Part shown: piece by piece, positions 28,198 through 37,437 of the stretch | Position numbering within the stretch: position 1 is the first letter of the stretch | Layout of the letters: each line of letters starts with the position of its first letter | Assembly: GCA_025499705.1 (NCBI GenBank) | Contig: JAFMVE010000022.1 | Span: 1-64,000 of the forward strand | Source: Carboxylicivirga caseinilyticus | GTDB lineage: Bacteria; Bacteroidota; Bacteroidia; Bacteroidales; Marinilabiliaceae | Direction of reading: 5' to 3' | Length of the DNA: 64,000 bases | Position numbers and translations under genes: made by a program | The notes under the pieces: generated by a model | The model's database searches: none | What the model was told of the DNA's origin: nothing | Seen by the model: only the letters and a program-made list of their open reading frames with translations

Positions 28198-28228
28198 GCC
28201 TGTGGATTTAATATCTGCAGGCTTTTTT
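28198..28228 (+). terminator. Rho-independent terminator after the PL9 gene
   Basis: GCCTGTGGAT-type left arm (28198 on) pairs with ATCTGCAGGC (ending 28222), with wobble pairs in the middle, followed by six T. It ends the plus-strand part of the pectin locus. Confidence 0.7.
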
Positions 28229-28451
28229 ATTGATTATTTAATGTCAGATGATATTGGTGATAGATAGAATATGAGACGTGTTTAAAGCTTGAGCTTAAAT
28301 ACTTCTTTTCGTTTAATAAACAGTTAATCATTTTAATAAGTAGTCTTCTCCGTATTGATAGTCTATTGCATCAGTTATTTGAAATGTATTAGCTTCTGTA
28401 TTAATGGACAAGGTTCTGGTGTAAAATGGTTTAATTTAAGAGTTTTAAAAC
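28229..28451. other. Gene-free convergent spacer
   Basis: Together with its two flanking terminators this makes a gap of 331 bases between convergent genes. I see no coding region, promoter or repeat in it. Confidence 0.5.
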
Positions 28452-28478
28452 AAAAAAAAGCTGCCCAAACGGACAGCC
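28452..28478 (-). terminator. Rho-independent terminator (minus strand)
   Basis: On the minus strand GCTGTCC (28477-28471) pairs with GGGCAGC (28466-28460), one wobble, loop GTTT, followed by eight T. It lies 25 bases after the stop of the secreted T9SS protein gene. Confidence 0.8.
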
Positions 28479-28502
28479 TTAAATCTTTATTCGGAAACTT
28501 GA

Positions 28503-29342
28503 TTATTTAATTACCTGTATCTTACTTACCTTAGAAACCCCATTGCTGTAGGTTTGTTTTTGGATATAAATACCTGTTTTAAGAGAGTTTTGTTCATCAC
28601 CAACATAAACTCCGCCCAAGTTATAAAGTTCAGTTTTAACAACTGTACCATTAAAATCAATTCTGTTTATTGAAGTTGACACACCATCAACAACAACTCC
28701 TGTTGGTACAGCTGTTCCAGGTTCAAACTCTCCTGATGTATCCCATGCAATCCAATCCAGGTAACCATCGGTATCATTTGAACCACCATCACCAAATTTA
28801 ACAACTCTTGACTGAGTACCTTGGTTTGAGGTACCAGTCGCAATTGGTGTTGCATCTTCATCCATATATGCTTTCCATGCAGTACCATTCATTGTAATAC
28901 GGTAGGTGTGCCAGGTATTTACATCAATATCAGATGCATATGCTGAGGAACCTAAATCATCACTGAATTTGACTCTAGAATTATCATATTCTAAGTAAAT
29001 TTTTAAACGACCATCAATAGTATTGATTTCAAATTCAAGACCATCAGTTCTGGTAACACCTGTTTTTGTTCTAAACATTACAGTAATGGCAGTACTTTTA
29101 TCACCATCCATTTTAAAAGAACCTTTTGAACTATTGTCACCATCAACACCTAATCCGTGAATCACGGATAAAGCATCCACTGTTTCAAGAGTATAGACAG
29201 TTGCATTACTGCTTGCATCTGATTCAGCCCAGGCTGGATCAGCACTAAGAGGCATAACATCACACGTATAGATTGTCCAGGTTTGAGCATTAACCATTCC
29301 TATAAAAAAGCAGCCTAATAAGATTGTAAAGATTTTTTTCAT
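28503..29342 (-). CDS. Secreted protein with LamG/concanavalin-like domain and T9SS-type tail
   Basis: The product is not recognised with confidence. It has 279 residues: a signal peptide (about 1-19, ending VNAQ), a beta-sandwich (about 22-205) with features of the LamG/concanavalin A fold (ITVMFRTKTG, LKIYLEYDNSRVKF, WHTYRITMNGTAWKAYMDE) and a short T9SS-like C-terminal region (about 215-279, with TGIYIQK). Such folds serve as carbohydrate-binding modules or small lyases. It is monocistronic, with its own terminator, between the PL9 gene and uxaE, so a role in pectin binding or cleavage is plausible but unproven. No known lyase motif was identified. Confidence 0.65.
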   Translation of the reverse strand: MKKIFTILLGCFFIGMVNAQTWTIYTCDVMPLSADPAWAESDASSNATVYTLETVDALSVIHGLGVDGDNSSKGSFKMDGDKSTAITVMFRTKTGVTRTDGLEFEINTIDGRLKIYLEYDNSRVKFSDDLGSSAYASDIDVNTWHTYRITMNGTAWKAYMDEDATPIATGTSNQGTQSRVVKFGDGGSNDTDGYLDWIAWDTSGEFEPGTAVPTGVVVDGVSTSINRIDFNGTVVKTELYNLGGVYVGDEQNSLKTGIYIQKQTYSNGVSKVSKIQVIK

Positions 29343-29525
29343 ACTGATTTAATTTTAAAAGTTATTATCATAAAATTAAAGCTTATGAATGGTTACAAGG
29401 GTGTATGTTTAATCGTAAAAAGGGGGGCAAATATCAGAATGATTGTATGAGTATTGCTCTTATAGCCTTGATTGTAAAGGATTCCTTTTTTCTAATTGAA
29501 ATTGCTATTACAAATGTCGGAATAC

Positions 29526-29553
29526 AAAAAGAGGCAACCGAAAGGCTACCTCT
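29526..29553 (-). terminator. Rho-independent terminator after uxaE (minus strand)
   Basis: On the minus strand AGAGGTAGCC and GGTTGCCTCT form a 10-bp stem with two wobble pairs and a TTTC loop, followed by five T. It lies 22 bases past the uxaE stop. Confidence 0.75.
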
Positions 29554-29574
29554 TTATAGTAAAATATAAATCTA

Positions 29575-30825
29575 TTAAAGATCAAAAAGACGTTTTAGAT
29601 GTCGGTCGTAAATGTTTTCGTAAACGCACTCACCAATTATATCGGCATGTTTTTTCAAAAGTGGTAAGTAAACATCCGATTGTAGGGCAGCAAGTTTATA
29701 TGCCACATGAACTAACTGACGCATGTTGGGGTTGTACTGCGGATGGTCCGGAATATGACGAATAGCGTTTGCCATATCATCTGCACTCCAGTCGGCAATA
29801 GCTTCTTTCGATGGTAATTCATCTGTTTTAATATCAATTACATCAGCGTATGGCGCACATAGTTCATCGATTTTTGCTAAAGCCTTGCCATAAAGATCTT
29901 TAATAAACTGCAAAGCATCACCACCCGCCATTGACAAGCCAATAACTTCTTCTAACCATGTTGTGCCGGCTGTTTTTACATGGATTCCTTTATCCAGTTT
30001 TTTCAGGATGTTACCGATGTAAGGATAAATAGAAAATTTATCAGAGCCAGAGTGGACACTTAATTTAATTTCAGCAGGTAAGCCAAACTCAGCCACACAT
30101 TGATCCAATACATGCAGATCTTGTTCAAATTCTTTCGCAAAATCAAGTGGATTACCTGTGTAATCTACTCCTTTGTTGAATCGACCAGAGAATTTAGGGG
30201 CGATGGTCTGAACAGGAATTTTTTCAGCAGCCAGCATCTTTAATATAAAGAATAATTCAATTGGAGTCTGTGGTTTAGGAACTTCATCCATGGATACTTC
30301 AGTGATGAAATTTCCTTTTCCCTTGGCATCTTCTATAATTTTATAGATTGCTCCGGCTTTTTGTGCTGCAAATAGATACTGACCTGCCAGTTTCTTCAAG
30401 TCATCGCGTTTTACCTCAAAAGGTTCATCTATACCTGTAATCGAAACTTTTCCAATATAGATTTCACAACTGTTGATAAACGCATCGATGTCAGCGTCAG
30501 AGGCTGGTTTGCCAATATATCCGGCTACATCAATGGTGAAAAAGTCAGATGAAGGTAAAAAACGATCAACTGTATCCAGATTAATATGATCTGCATCTAC
30601 AAAGTATTGATTATCCCAACCCAACGCTTTAACGCTGGCATCAGCTTCCACACGAACGTCATCAGGATGAGTTCCTATAGTTGTATGTTCGCGGTTAGAT
30701 TTGTTCCAGACAGGGCAAATATCATAACCCATGTCACGAACTTTTATTACAGCCTTTAGCTGGGCATTGCCCTGGTGACCAAAACGGTCGCCTACACCAA
30801 AGGAGTACTTCGATAATTTTTTCAT
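29575..30825 (-). CDS. uxaE: Tagaturonate 3-epimerase family protein (UxaE)
   Basis: UxaE interconverts D-tagaturonate and D-fructuronate, letting galacturonate enter the glucuronate branch. The activity was described for a Thermotoga homologue. The 416-residue protein has family-like blocks: YSFGVGDRFGHQGNAQLKA at the start, QTIAPKFSGRFNKGVDYTG (about 218-236), SVHSGSDKFSIYP (about 265-277) and a His/Asp-rich end (RHIPDHPQYNPNMRQLVHVAYK region). It is soluble, with no signal peptide. It lies downstream of a LacI regulator in a hexuronate locus that holds UxaC, UxaB and an SDR fructuronate reductase, which makes the assignment sensible. The assignment is from memory of the family, not from a search. 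Confidence 0.8.
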   Translation of the reverse strand: MKKLSKYSFGVGDRFGHQGNAQLKAVIKVRDMGYDICPVWNKSNREHTTIGTHPDDVRVEADASVKALGWDNQYFVDADHINLDTVDRFLPSSDFFTIDVAGYIGKPASDADIDAFINSCEIYIGKVSITGIDEPFEVKRDDLKKLAGQYLFAAQKAGAIYKIIEDAKGKGNFITEVSMDEVPKPQTPIELFFILKMLAAEKIPVQTIAPKFSGRFNKGVDYTGNPLDFAKEFEQDLHVLDQCVAEFGLPAEIKLSVHSGSDKFSIYPYIGNILKKLDKGIHVKTAGTTWLEEVIGLSMAGGDALQFIKDLYGKALAKIDELCAPYADVIDIKTDELPSKEAIADWSADDMANAIRHIPDHPQYNPNMRQLVHVAYKLAALQSDVYLPLLKKHADIIGECVYENIYDRHLKRLFDL

Positions 30826-30928
30826 AACTGTTGATTTTATTTAGTTTAACTAATATGCCCAAGGCATCAGGATTTTTCTTAGTTTGTAATAACCTTGTCT
30901 GGAGGTTATTTTTTCTTTTCCCTTATTT

Positions 30929-31981
30929 TTAAAACAATCCCATGTTTTCAGCATTGACAATGTCAATGGGTTGAAATTCTTTCTTTTCAGGAATTGTATT
31001 TAAAGTCAGATAATCAAACAGCTTTTTAAATGCTTTCTCAGCTTGTTCAACAGGTCGTTGTCCAATTAAAAATTGAATAACTCTTCGTTGAAGGTAGGTT
31101 ACATTTTTCCCAAATAATTCATAACCTACCAGAAATATGTCACGTTTACCCTTATTATATAAATATTCGGCAACCGAATATGTTCTTGAACTTGAAACAA
31201 GAATGGCCCCGATATTATTTTCTTTATCAAAAATTGGATCCAGCACTTCTGACACTACATTAGGCTGGGCACTCGGTATTTCAATGCTTATTTTCTCACC
31301 TGTATTAATTCCGGCGTCCATAAAATAGCTCAGAAATCCTTTGTTACGACTGTTCAGATGCTGCGTATTTTCCAAATCGAGCGACATATTCACAATCAAT
31401 ACATCTTTATCTTTTGTTATGCCCATGTCAATAAGGCTGGCAGCAACACGTCCACTTTGATATGCATCTTCTCCTAAAAATGTCAGGCAATTGGTGTTAT
31501 TAATGAAAGTATCAATAAAAACATAGGGAATATTTTCATCATCCAGTAAATGACAAAAAGTATCCGATTCCTTTTTCATTATAGGAGCAAAAATAACTCC
31601 GTGAGGCTGCCAATTCAGAATAGACTTTGTTTTGTCTTCAAAGTCAGAAGTATTATACATCTCATAACGGTAAAACTGTGTCTGAACCGTAAATGGCTGA
31701 ACAGCCTCAACTCCATTTAATATGCCCTGTGGATGTTTATCCCAGAAGAGGTTGTCGCCATAACTTTGAGGTATTAAAACGGCAATGCGATAGGCTGTTG
31801 AAGATTTTAATACACGAGCCGCAATATTGGGTTGATATTTCAACTCTTTTGCAATCTCTAAAATACGGGTTTTAGTTTCAGCTTTAACCTCGCCACGATT
31901 GTGTAATACTCTGTCAACTGTACCAATAGAAACACCTGCTTTTTCAGCAATGTCCTTTATTCGGGTCTTTCTGCCGTTCAT
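30929..31981 (-). CDS. LacI-family transcriptional regulator
   Basis: The 350-residue regulator has an N-terminal LacI helix-turn-helix (about 4-26, TRIKDIAEKAGVSIGTVDRVL) and a periplasmic-binding-protein-like sensor domain (about 62-340). It lies between exuT and uxaE on the same strand, 103 bases before uxaE, after a hairpin that may end the exuT operon. It is therefore a likely local regulator of uxaE and perhaps of the whole hexuronate operon, with a sugar acid as effector. The second LacI protein of the window (41951) is clearly different in sequence, so the two probably answer to different signals. Confidence 0.9.
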   Translation of the reverse strand: MNGRKTRIKDIAEKAGVSIGTVDRVLHNRGEVKAETKTRILEIAKELKYQPNIAARVLKSSTAYRIAVLIPQSYGDNLFWDKHPQGILNGVEAVQPFTVQTQFYRYEMYNTSDFEDKTKSILNWQPHGVIFAPIMKKESDTFCHLLDDENIPYVFIDTFINNTNCLTFLGEDAYQSGRVAASLIDMGITKDKDVLIVNMSLDLENTQHLNSRNKGFLSYFMDAGINTGEKISIEIPSAQPNVVSEVLDPIFDKENNIGAILVSSSRTYSVAEYLYNKGKRDIFLVGYELFGKNVTYLQRRVIQFLIGQRPVEQAEKAFKKLFDYLTLNTIPEKKEFQPIDIVNAENMGLF

Positions 31982-31994
31982 AGATTCTGAGTGG

Positions 31995-32023
31995 AAACCG
32001 GGAGTATTAACATCTCCCGGTTT
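31995..32023 (-). terminator. Hairpin after exuT, probable terminator
   Basis: AAACCGGGAG (31995-32004) and CTCCCGGTTT (32014-32023) form a perfect 10-bp stem with a 9-base loop. It is placed to end the long hexuronate operon on the minus strand, but the T-run on that strand is only three bases. On the plus strand it is better but follows no gene. Some read-through into lacI-uxaE is possible. Confidence 0.55.
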
Positions 32024-32059
32024 TTATAAATTGAAATAATATTGAATGATCAAAGAAGA

Positions 32060-33511
32060 TTATTCAACAACGATTGGCTTATATTGAGGAACTAATGATT
32101 TCATAATGATCCATCCAATAAGGTAAGCAACCGCACAAATTGAGAAGATAATCAGATAACCAGAAGGTTTTCCTTCAAATCCGAATAATCTCATTTTTGA
32201 TTCATCTGCAAAATCAAATAAAAGACCAGATCCTTTATTAATCATTGCAGAACCGATACCTCCAGCCATACCACCGATACCTGTAATAGTTGCAATAGAT
32301 GATTTAGGGAACATATCTCCAATGGTAGAGAAGATGTTAGCCGACCAGGCCTGATGAGCTGCACCGGCAATACCGATAATGATGATAGGGAACCAATATG
32401 AATATGCTCCTAATGGTTGAGCCAATAAAGCAAGTAGTGGGAAGAAGGCAAAAATTAACATTGACTTCATTCGACCTGCATATGGGTTCATTCCTTTTTT
32501 ATCTACAAAATAAGTTGGTAACCAACCGCCAATGATTGATAATAAAGTAATGGCATACAACACAAATAATAAGACCTGAGCCATGGTAGTATCAGAAGTT
32601 AATCCATACACATCACTGATATACGCTGGTGTCCAGAATAAATAGAACCACCAAACACCGTCAGTCATAAACTTACCTACGATAAAAGCCCATGTTTGCT
32701 TATACTTAAAACTATTCCAGAAACCAATTTTATTTCCGGCTTTTTCAGTATCAACAGAATGCTCTTTAATAACTTCATCATCCTGGTTGATATAAGCTAA
32801 CTCAGCTGCATTTACTTTTGGATGCTCATTAGGTTTTTTATACATAAATACCCAGAATCCCATCCAGATAAAACCAAGCACACCAATTACTATAAATGCC
32901 ATTTCCCATCCAAAATAATGAGCTATGACAGGTACAGAAATAGGAGCTGCTAAAGCACCTACAGTAGCACCGGCATTAAAAATACTGGTTGCATAAGCAC
33001 GGTCTTTTTTAGGAAAGAATTCTGCAGTAGCTTTAATAGCTGCCGGAAAGTTACCTGCTTCACCAATGGCCAGTACAAAACGTGCAAAAATAAAGAGGGT
33101 CACACTTACACTGACAATGAGTCCAACATCTTTTACCTTTTCAATTGCATGCAGCGCCCCTTCGAAACCTACAAACCATTCACCTGCTACGATACCTGAA
33201 GTAGCAATGCCACAGAATGCATGTAATACGGCACCTACAGACCATACTCCAATAGCCCAAAGGAATCCTTTTCTAGTATCCATCCAGTCGACAAATCGAC
33301 CGGCTACTAAAAGTCCGATAGCATAAAATATGGAGAACAATGCGGTAATATTACCATAGTCTGAATCTGTCCAGTGGAATTCAGGTGCAATAAAGTCCTT
33401 CCATGTCAACGACAGAACCTGCCTGTCTAAGTAATTGATTGTTGTTGCAAAGAACAACAGTGCACAGATTGCCCATCTGTAGTTTGTCATTTTGTTTTGG
33501 TTACTAGCCAT
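32060..33511 (-). CDS. exuT: Hexuronate transporter, major facilitator superfamily
   Basis: This inner-membrane proton symporter is predicted to import galacturonate and glucuronate. The 483-residue protein has about 12 transmembrane helices and the ACS-family start (RWAICALLFFATTINYLDRQVLS, in part at about 12-34), as well as ARFVLAIGEAGNFPAAIKA near 140-158, typical of ExuT-like members. A polar insertion between helices 2 and 4 makes it slightly longer than the enterobacterial proteins. It is the last gene of the operon that encodes UxaC, KdgK, the KDPG aldolase, the fructuronate reductase, the LarA-like protein and Gnd. It is the only inner-membrane uronate carrier seen here. Confidence 0.9.
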   Translation of the reverse strand: MASNQNKMTNYRWAICALLFFATTINYLDRQVLSLTWKDFIAPEFHWTDSDYGNITALFSIFYAIGLLVAGRFVDWMDTRKGFLWAIGVWSVGAVLHAFCGIATSGIVAGEWFVGFEGALHAIEKVKDVGLIVSVSVTLFIFARFVLAIGEAGNFPAAIKATAEFFPKKDRAYATSIFNAGATVGALAAPISVPVIAHYFGWEMAFIVIGVLGFIWMGFWVFMYKKPNEHPKVNAAELAYINQDDEVIKEHSVDTEKAGNKIGFWNSFKYKQTWAFIVGKFMTDGVWWFYLFWTPAYISDVYGLTSDTTMAQVLLFVLYAITLLSIIGGWLPTYFVDKKGMNPYAGRMKSMLIFAFFPLLALLAQPLGAYSYWFPIIIIGIAGAAHQAWSANIFSTIGDMFPKSSIATITGIGGMAGGIGSAMINKGSGLLFDFADESKMRLFGFEGKPSGYLIIFSICAVAYLIGWIIMKSLVPQYKPIVVE

Positions 33512-33529
33512 TTAGTTAGTTATTTAAGT

Positions 33530-34984
33530 TTATACATTATAAGTCGTCGATGCCGTATCACCACCTCTTCCTGTCCAGTTGGTATGGAAGAATTCGCCAC
33601 GAGGCTTGTCAATTCTTTCATAGGTATGTGCGCCAAAATAGTCGCGCTGAGCCTGTAACAGGTTGGCAGGTAAACGTTCACATCTGTATCCGTCAAAATA
33701 ATTTAAGGCAGTTGTTAAAGCAGGAGCCGGAATACCGTTAGTCAAGGCAGCAGCAGCTACTCTTCTCCAACCAGCCTGCGCTTTTTCAACTTTTTCTTTG
33801 AAGTAAGGATCCAGTAACAAGTTGGAAAGTTCGTTGTTATTATCGAATGCTTCCTTAATCTTACCTAAGAAAACAGAGCGAATAATACATCCGCCTCTCC
33901 ACATCAAAGCAATGCCTCCGTAATTTAGTTCCCATCCGTATTCTTCAGCAGCAGCACGCATCAAGGCATAACCTTGTGCATACGAAACAATTTTAGATGC
34001 AAAAAGAGCATCGCGTAGATCGTCAATTAATTGTTTTTTATCGCCAGTGAATGATGGTGTTGGTCCGCTTAATATTTTTGATGCTGCAACTCTTTCTTCT
34101 TTAATAGCTGATAAACAGCGAGAGAATACAGCTTCTCCAATCAAGGTTAATGGAATACCAAGATCTAGGGCTGCAACGCCAGTCCATTTACCGGTTCCTT
34201 TTTGACCTGCAGTATCCAGAATTTTATCTACTAACGGAGATCCATCTTCATCTTTAAAAGCAAGAATGTCGCGGGTGATTTCAGTCAGATAACTATCCAG
34301 GTCACCAGTGTTCCACTCTTTAAAAACTTCGTGCATTTCATCAGCCGACATACCCAACAGATCTTTCATAATCTGGTAAGCTTCGGTTATCAACTGCATA
34401 TCACCATATTCGATACCGTTATGAACCATTTTTACAAAGTGACCGGCTCCGTCTTCACCTACCCAGTCGCAACAAGGTGAGCCATCCTCAACTTTAGCTG
34501 CAATAGCCTGGAAAATAGGTTTCACCAAAGGCCATGCTTCTTTTGAACCACCAGGCATGATGGAAGGGCCTAATAATGCTCCTTCTTCACCACCTGACAC
34601 CCCGGTTCCGATATAAAGAATACCTTTTTCCTGAAGGTATTTAGTGCGTCGGTTGGTATCAGGGAAATGAGTGTTACCACCATCAATTAAAACATCTCCT
34701 TTTTCAAGATATGGAAGAATCGATTCAATGGTAGTATCAACTGCCGGACCTGCTTTGATCATCAACATGATTTTGCGTGGACGCTCAATTGAGGCAACAA
34801 ATTCTTCAAGGGAATGTGCTCCCCTGATATTTTTATCTTTTCCACGGTTGGCTAAAAAGTTATCTACTTTTTCGGTTGAACGGTTGAAAACACTTACAGT
34901 AAATCCTTTGCTTTCCATGTTTAGAACCAGGTTTTCGCCCATTACAGCCAATCCAACTAATCCTATGTCTGATAAATTTTTCAT
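33530..34984 (-). CDS. gnd: 6-phosphogluconate dehydrogenase, decarboxylating
   Basis: Gnd oxidises 6-phosphogluconate to ribulose 5-phosphate and CO2 and reduces NADP. The 484-residue protein has the full long-form architecture: an N-terminal dinucleotide fold (GLVGLAVMGENLVLNM), the catalytic region GAGHFVKMVHNGIEYGDMQL with the active Lys, and a complete C-terminal helical domain ending in FHTNWTGRGG. Finding it inside a hexuronate operon is unusual, since KDG routes do not pass through 6-phosphogluconate. It lies 24 bases after the LarA-like gene and 18 bases before exuT. With a LarA-type epimerase and a second sugar kinase upstream, it could complete a mannonate-to-gluconate shunt (see findings). 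Confidence 0.96.
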   Translation of the reverse strand: MKNLSDIGLVGLAVMGENLVLNMESKGFTVSVFNRSTEKVDNFLANRGKDKNIRGAHSLEEFVASIERPRKIMLMIKAGPAVDTTIESILPYLEKGDVLIDGGNTHFPDTNRRTKYLQEKGILYIGTGVSGGEEGALLGPSIMPGGSKEAWPLVKPIFQAIAAKVEDGSPCCDWVGEDGAGHFVKMVHNGIEYGDMQLITEAYQIMKDLLGMSADEMHEVFKEWNTGDLDSYLTEITRDILAFKDEDGSPLVDKILDTAGQKGTGKWTGVAALDLGIPLTLIGEAVFSRCLSAIKEERVAASKILSGPTPSFTGDKKQLIDDLRDALFASKIVSYAQGYALMRAAAEEYGWELNYGGIALMWRGGCIIRSVFLGKIKEAFDNNNELSNLLLDPYFKEKVEKAQAGWRRVAAAALTNGIPAPALTTALNYFDGYRCERLPANLLQAQRDYFGAHTYERIDKPRGEFFHTNWTGRGGDTASTTYNV

Positions 34985-35008
34985 TTTCTTGAAGGTTATT
35001 TTTATTTA

Positions 35009-36283
35009 TTAATCTTTAAATCGATCTGGGTGAGCCCAAAGACCCATAGCCGGATTGGAAATATAATAAATTTCTTCTCCATCGGGTAGTGTATTGAATC
35101 CATCAACTAACTTTTCTGGATTATAACGAGCTATCATCTCGTCCAGAGGAGCATATTTAAAGTTTACAGATTCAATCTCATCTTTTGTCAAATGACCTGG
35201 ACAGTAGGTGATTGAAAAACGTCCTTCGCTACTTCCGTGCATTAAATGAGCGGCAGCGCCAAGGTTGCTTTTTAAATCATCATTTTCTTCAATGGCTTTT
35301 AAAGTTGCAGGAGTTCCGCAGTAGCCATATTTGCGAATTAACTGGTCGATGGTAGCATCTTCACCAAATTCTTTTAGTGCGGGTGCCAGTACAATTAATT
35401 CGGCATTGTCTGCCAGGGCCATTCTGGTTCGATACACACTTTTATTACCTAGCCATGTGCTTTTAAACTCAGACGGATCTAAGTAAACAACCACTTTTTT
35501 AAGCGGTTGTTCAACCATTTTAAAATTAACCTTTAACGATAATGCTGCAGCCAATTCAAATACTTCAACATTATCTCCTATAAATAATCCACGAGTGACT
35601 GATTTGCCACTGTCGTCTTTACCTATTACTGTTAAAACATAGATGATAGGCAGGTGATTGGTGAAATTATCTGAAGCGTAGTTCAGCAATTGCCGAACCG
35701 GAGATTGAGTACGACCCATAATCCGTTCCATACCGTAAGCTGCACCCACAAAATGACTTTTGTTGATGCCTTCAGAACCTCCTGTACCAACAAATATGTT
35801 TTTGTTATAATTAGCCATACCTATTACTTCGTGTGGGACCACCTGACCAATGGATAGGATCAGATCATGTTCGCCATCAAGTAATAATTTATTTACCTGT
35901 GCTGGCCAGGTATAGTTTACCAGTCCTTCTGTTGCTTCAGATACATATTCGGCCGGAATCTCTCCAACTGTTACAATGTCGTTTCGCCAGTCATGCACTC
36001 TGAAAAGAGATGTCGGAACACCCTGAAACATATGGTTGATTTCTTCTGCAGTCATTGCTGCATGTGTTCCAAGAGCAGGTAAAACATCTTTTAGCTTATC
36101 GCCAAAATACTCATAGGTGAATGTTGTTAGCTCACCAGCCTTGGAATGAAATCTTGTATAATCGGGAGGAATTGCCAGTACTTTTTCCTTGTTACCCAGT
36201 TTTGTCAAAGCTTCAAACAAGCCTTTTTTCAAATCTGTATCACTGAGTACTGTATTTTCCGATCCTTTTTGATAGTAAATCAT
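35009..36283 (-). CDS. LarA-family nickel-dependent 2-hydroxyacid racemase/epimerase homologue
   Basis: The LarA superfamily racemises or epimerises 2-hydroxyacids with a nickel-pincer nucleotide cofactor. I use the ATG at 36283 (424 residues), 23 bases after the kinase stop; a longer frame would overlap that gene. Residues matching lactate racemase of Lactobacillus plantarum are visible: Asp41-Tyr-Thr-Arg44 (D72/R75), His74 (H108), His151 (H174), Lys161 (K184, cofactor attachment) and His177 (H200). The 10- and 16-residue spacings between the last three are identical. In this operon the natural substrate would be a sugar acid. D-gluconate 2-epimerases exist in this superfamily, and mannonate/gluconate fits best. 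It needs LarB, LarC and LarE-type maturation proteins, which are not in the window. Confidence 0.85.
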   Translation of the reverse strand: MIYYQKGSENTVLSDTDLKKGLFEALTKLGNKEKVLAIPPDYTRFHSKAGELTTFTYEYFGDKLKDVLPALGTHAAMTAEEINHMFQGVPTSLFRVHDWRNDIVTVGEIPAEYVSEATEGLVNYTWPAQVNKLLLDGEHDLILSIGQVVPHEVIGMANYNKNIFVGTGGSEGINKSHFVGAAYGMERIMGRTQSPVRQLLNYASDNFTNHLPIIYVLTVIGKDDSGKSVTRGLFIGDNVEVFELAAALSLKVNFKMVEQPLKKVVVYLDPSEFKSTWLGNKSVYRTRMALADNAELIVLAPALKEFGEDATIDQLIRKYGYCGTPATLKAIEENDDLKSNLGAAAHLMHGSSEGRFSITYCPGHLTKDEIESVNFKYAPLDEMIARYNPEKLVDGFNTLPDGEEIYYISNPAMGLWAHPDRFKD

Positions 36284-36306
36284 TGCTGTTGTTTTAAGAG
36301 TGCTGA

Positions 36307-37386
36307 TTAACGTTGAACTCTTGCGTTTCCTTCCCAGACACTCCAAACCATCGCTTCATCAGCTGGTTGGGCATAATCGGTAAGGAAGGTAGTTGCCAGG
36401 GCTCCTGAGGCCCATCCGAACTGCATGGCTTTTTCAGCCGGCATTTCTTTTAAAACACCATAAAGCAATCCACCCACAAAACCATCTCCGCCACCGATAC
36501 GATCCAAAACCGTAATCTGACGTGGTTCAATTACATGCCAGTTGGTATCTTGCAGCATTATTGCACCCCAAAGATGTTGGTTGGTGCTGATTACTTCGCG
36601 TAATGTGGTGGCAAAAATAGATGCTCCCGGATAAGTTGCTTTAACTCGGGTGATCATCTCTTTGAAACTATCAATTTTTGATTGCAAGCCTTCTCCACCT
36701 GCTTCGGGTCCTTCAATACCCAGGCATAACTGGAAATCTTCTTCGTTACCCACTAAAATATCGGAAACAGATGCTATCTCTGAAAATATTTCTCCTAATT
36801 CCTTTTCGCGACCTTTCCAGAATGTTGCTCTGTAATTTAAGTCAAAAGCAATTCGTGTACCATGTTTTTTTGCTGCTCTGGCCAATTCAAGGCAAAATTC
36901 ACTGGTCTCAGGCGAAAGGGCAGCTATCAAGCCTGAAAGATGTACAATCTGTACTCCATCCTGACCAAATAATTTTTCAATATCAAAATCCTTCACACTT
37001 AAAGTGCGACCTACTTCACCGGCACGGTCGTTTTGTACACGTGGTCCACGTGAACCATAACCGCTATCAGCAATATTAAACTGATGACGGTATCCCCATG
37101 GTCCTCCCTGAGGCACTTCCGGACCTTCAAAGTCCATATGACGGCCTTTAAGATTGCTTTTAATAAACTCGGCAATGGGGCTTCCCTGAACAAATTTTGT
37201 TAATACTTTTACCGGTAAACCCAGGTATGAAGCAATGCTTGCGACATTGGTTTCGGCACTTGTGGCATACATGGTAAATTGATCGCTGCTGTAAACGGGC
37301 TGGCCGTTTGGTGGCGTAATGCGAACACCCATACTGGTGGGTACTACCAGAGCATATTTGCAGTTGTTTTTCAATTGAATACTCAT
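36307..37386 (-). CDS. Second PfkB-family sugar kinase, substrate uncertain (proposed gluconate kinase)
   Basis: This 359-residue PfkB-fold kinase is related to the KdgK-type kinase of the same operon but is clearly divergent. It keeps the phosphate-binding and catalytic motif DRIGGGDGF with Asp301 and an AETNVA stretch near the sugar-binding lid. It lacks the FGGGEANVA form of KdgK and has a different N-terminus and a 60-90 region rewritten for another ligand. A second, different kinase in one operon implies a second substrate. Gluconate is the candidate, because the product would be 6-phosphogluconate for Gnd. Alternatives are another 2-keto sugar acid or redundant KDG phosphorylation. Position: 115 bases after the SDR gene and 23 before the LarA-like gene. 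Confidence 0.8.
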   Translation of the reverse strand: MSIQLKNNCKYALVVPTSMGVRITPPNGQPVYSSDQFTMYATSAETNVASIASYLGLPVKVLTKFVQGSPIAEFIKSNLKGRHMDFEGPEVPQGGPWGYRHQFNIADSGYGSRGPRVQNDRAGEVGRTLSVKDFDIEKLFGQDGVQIVHLSGLIAALSPETSEFCLELARAAKKHGTRIAFDLNYRATFWKGREKELGEIFSEIASVSDILVGNEEDFQLCLGIEGPEAGGEGLQSKIDSFKEMITRVKATYPGASIFATTLREVISTNQHLWGAIMLQDTNWHVIEPRQITVLDRIGGGDGFVGGLLYGVLKEMPAEKAMQFGWASGALATTFLTDYAQPADEAMVWSVWEGNARVQR

Positions 37387-37437
37387 TGTTATTTTGATCT
37401 AAGGGTTTTCAAGTATTTTACATTTGCTGGGAAGATA

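Noticed and set aside
29496-29765. An open frame on the plus strand opposite the end of uxaE
   Set aside because: It runs over the uxaE terminator and the antisense of a well-supported gene, and its product is low-complexity and basic. It is a shadow frame.
30888-30910. Hairpin AATAACC/GGTTATT between lacI and uxaE, followed by T on the plus strand
   Set aside because: The T-run faces the plus strand, where no gene ends. On the minus strand there is no T-run. It was not called as a terminator.
36284-36346. A longer LarA-like protein overlapping the kinase gene
   Set aside because: The extra residues are basic and unlike the family; the ATG at 36283 begins the conserved part and avoids a 40-base overlap.
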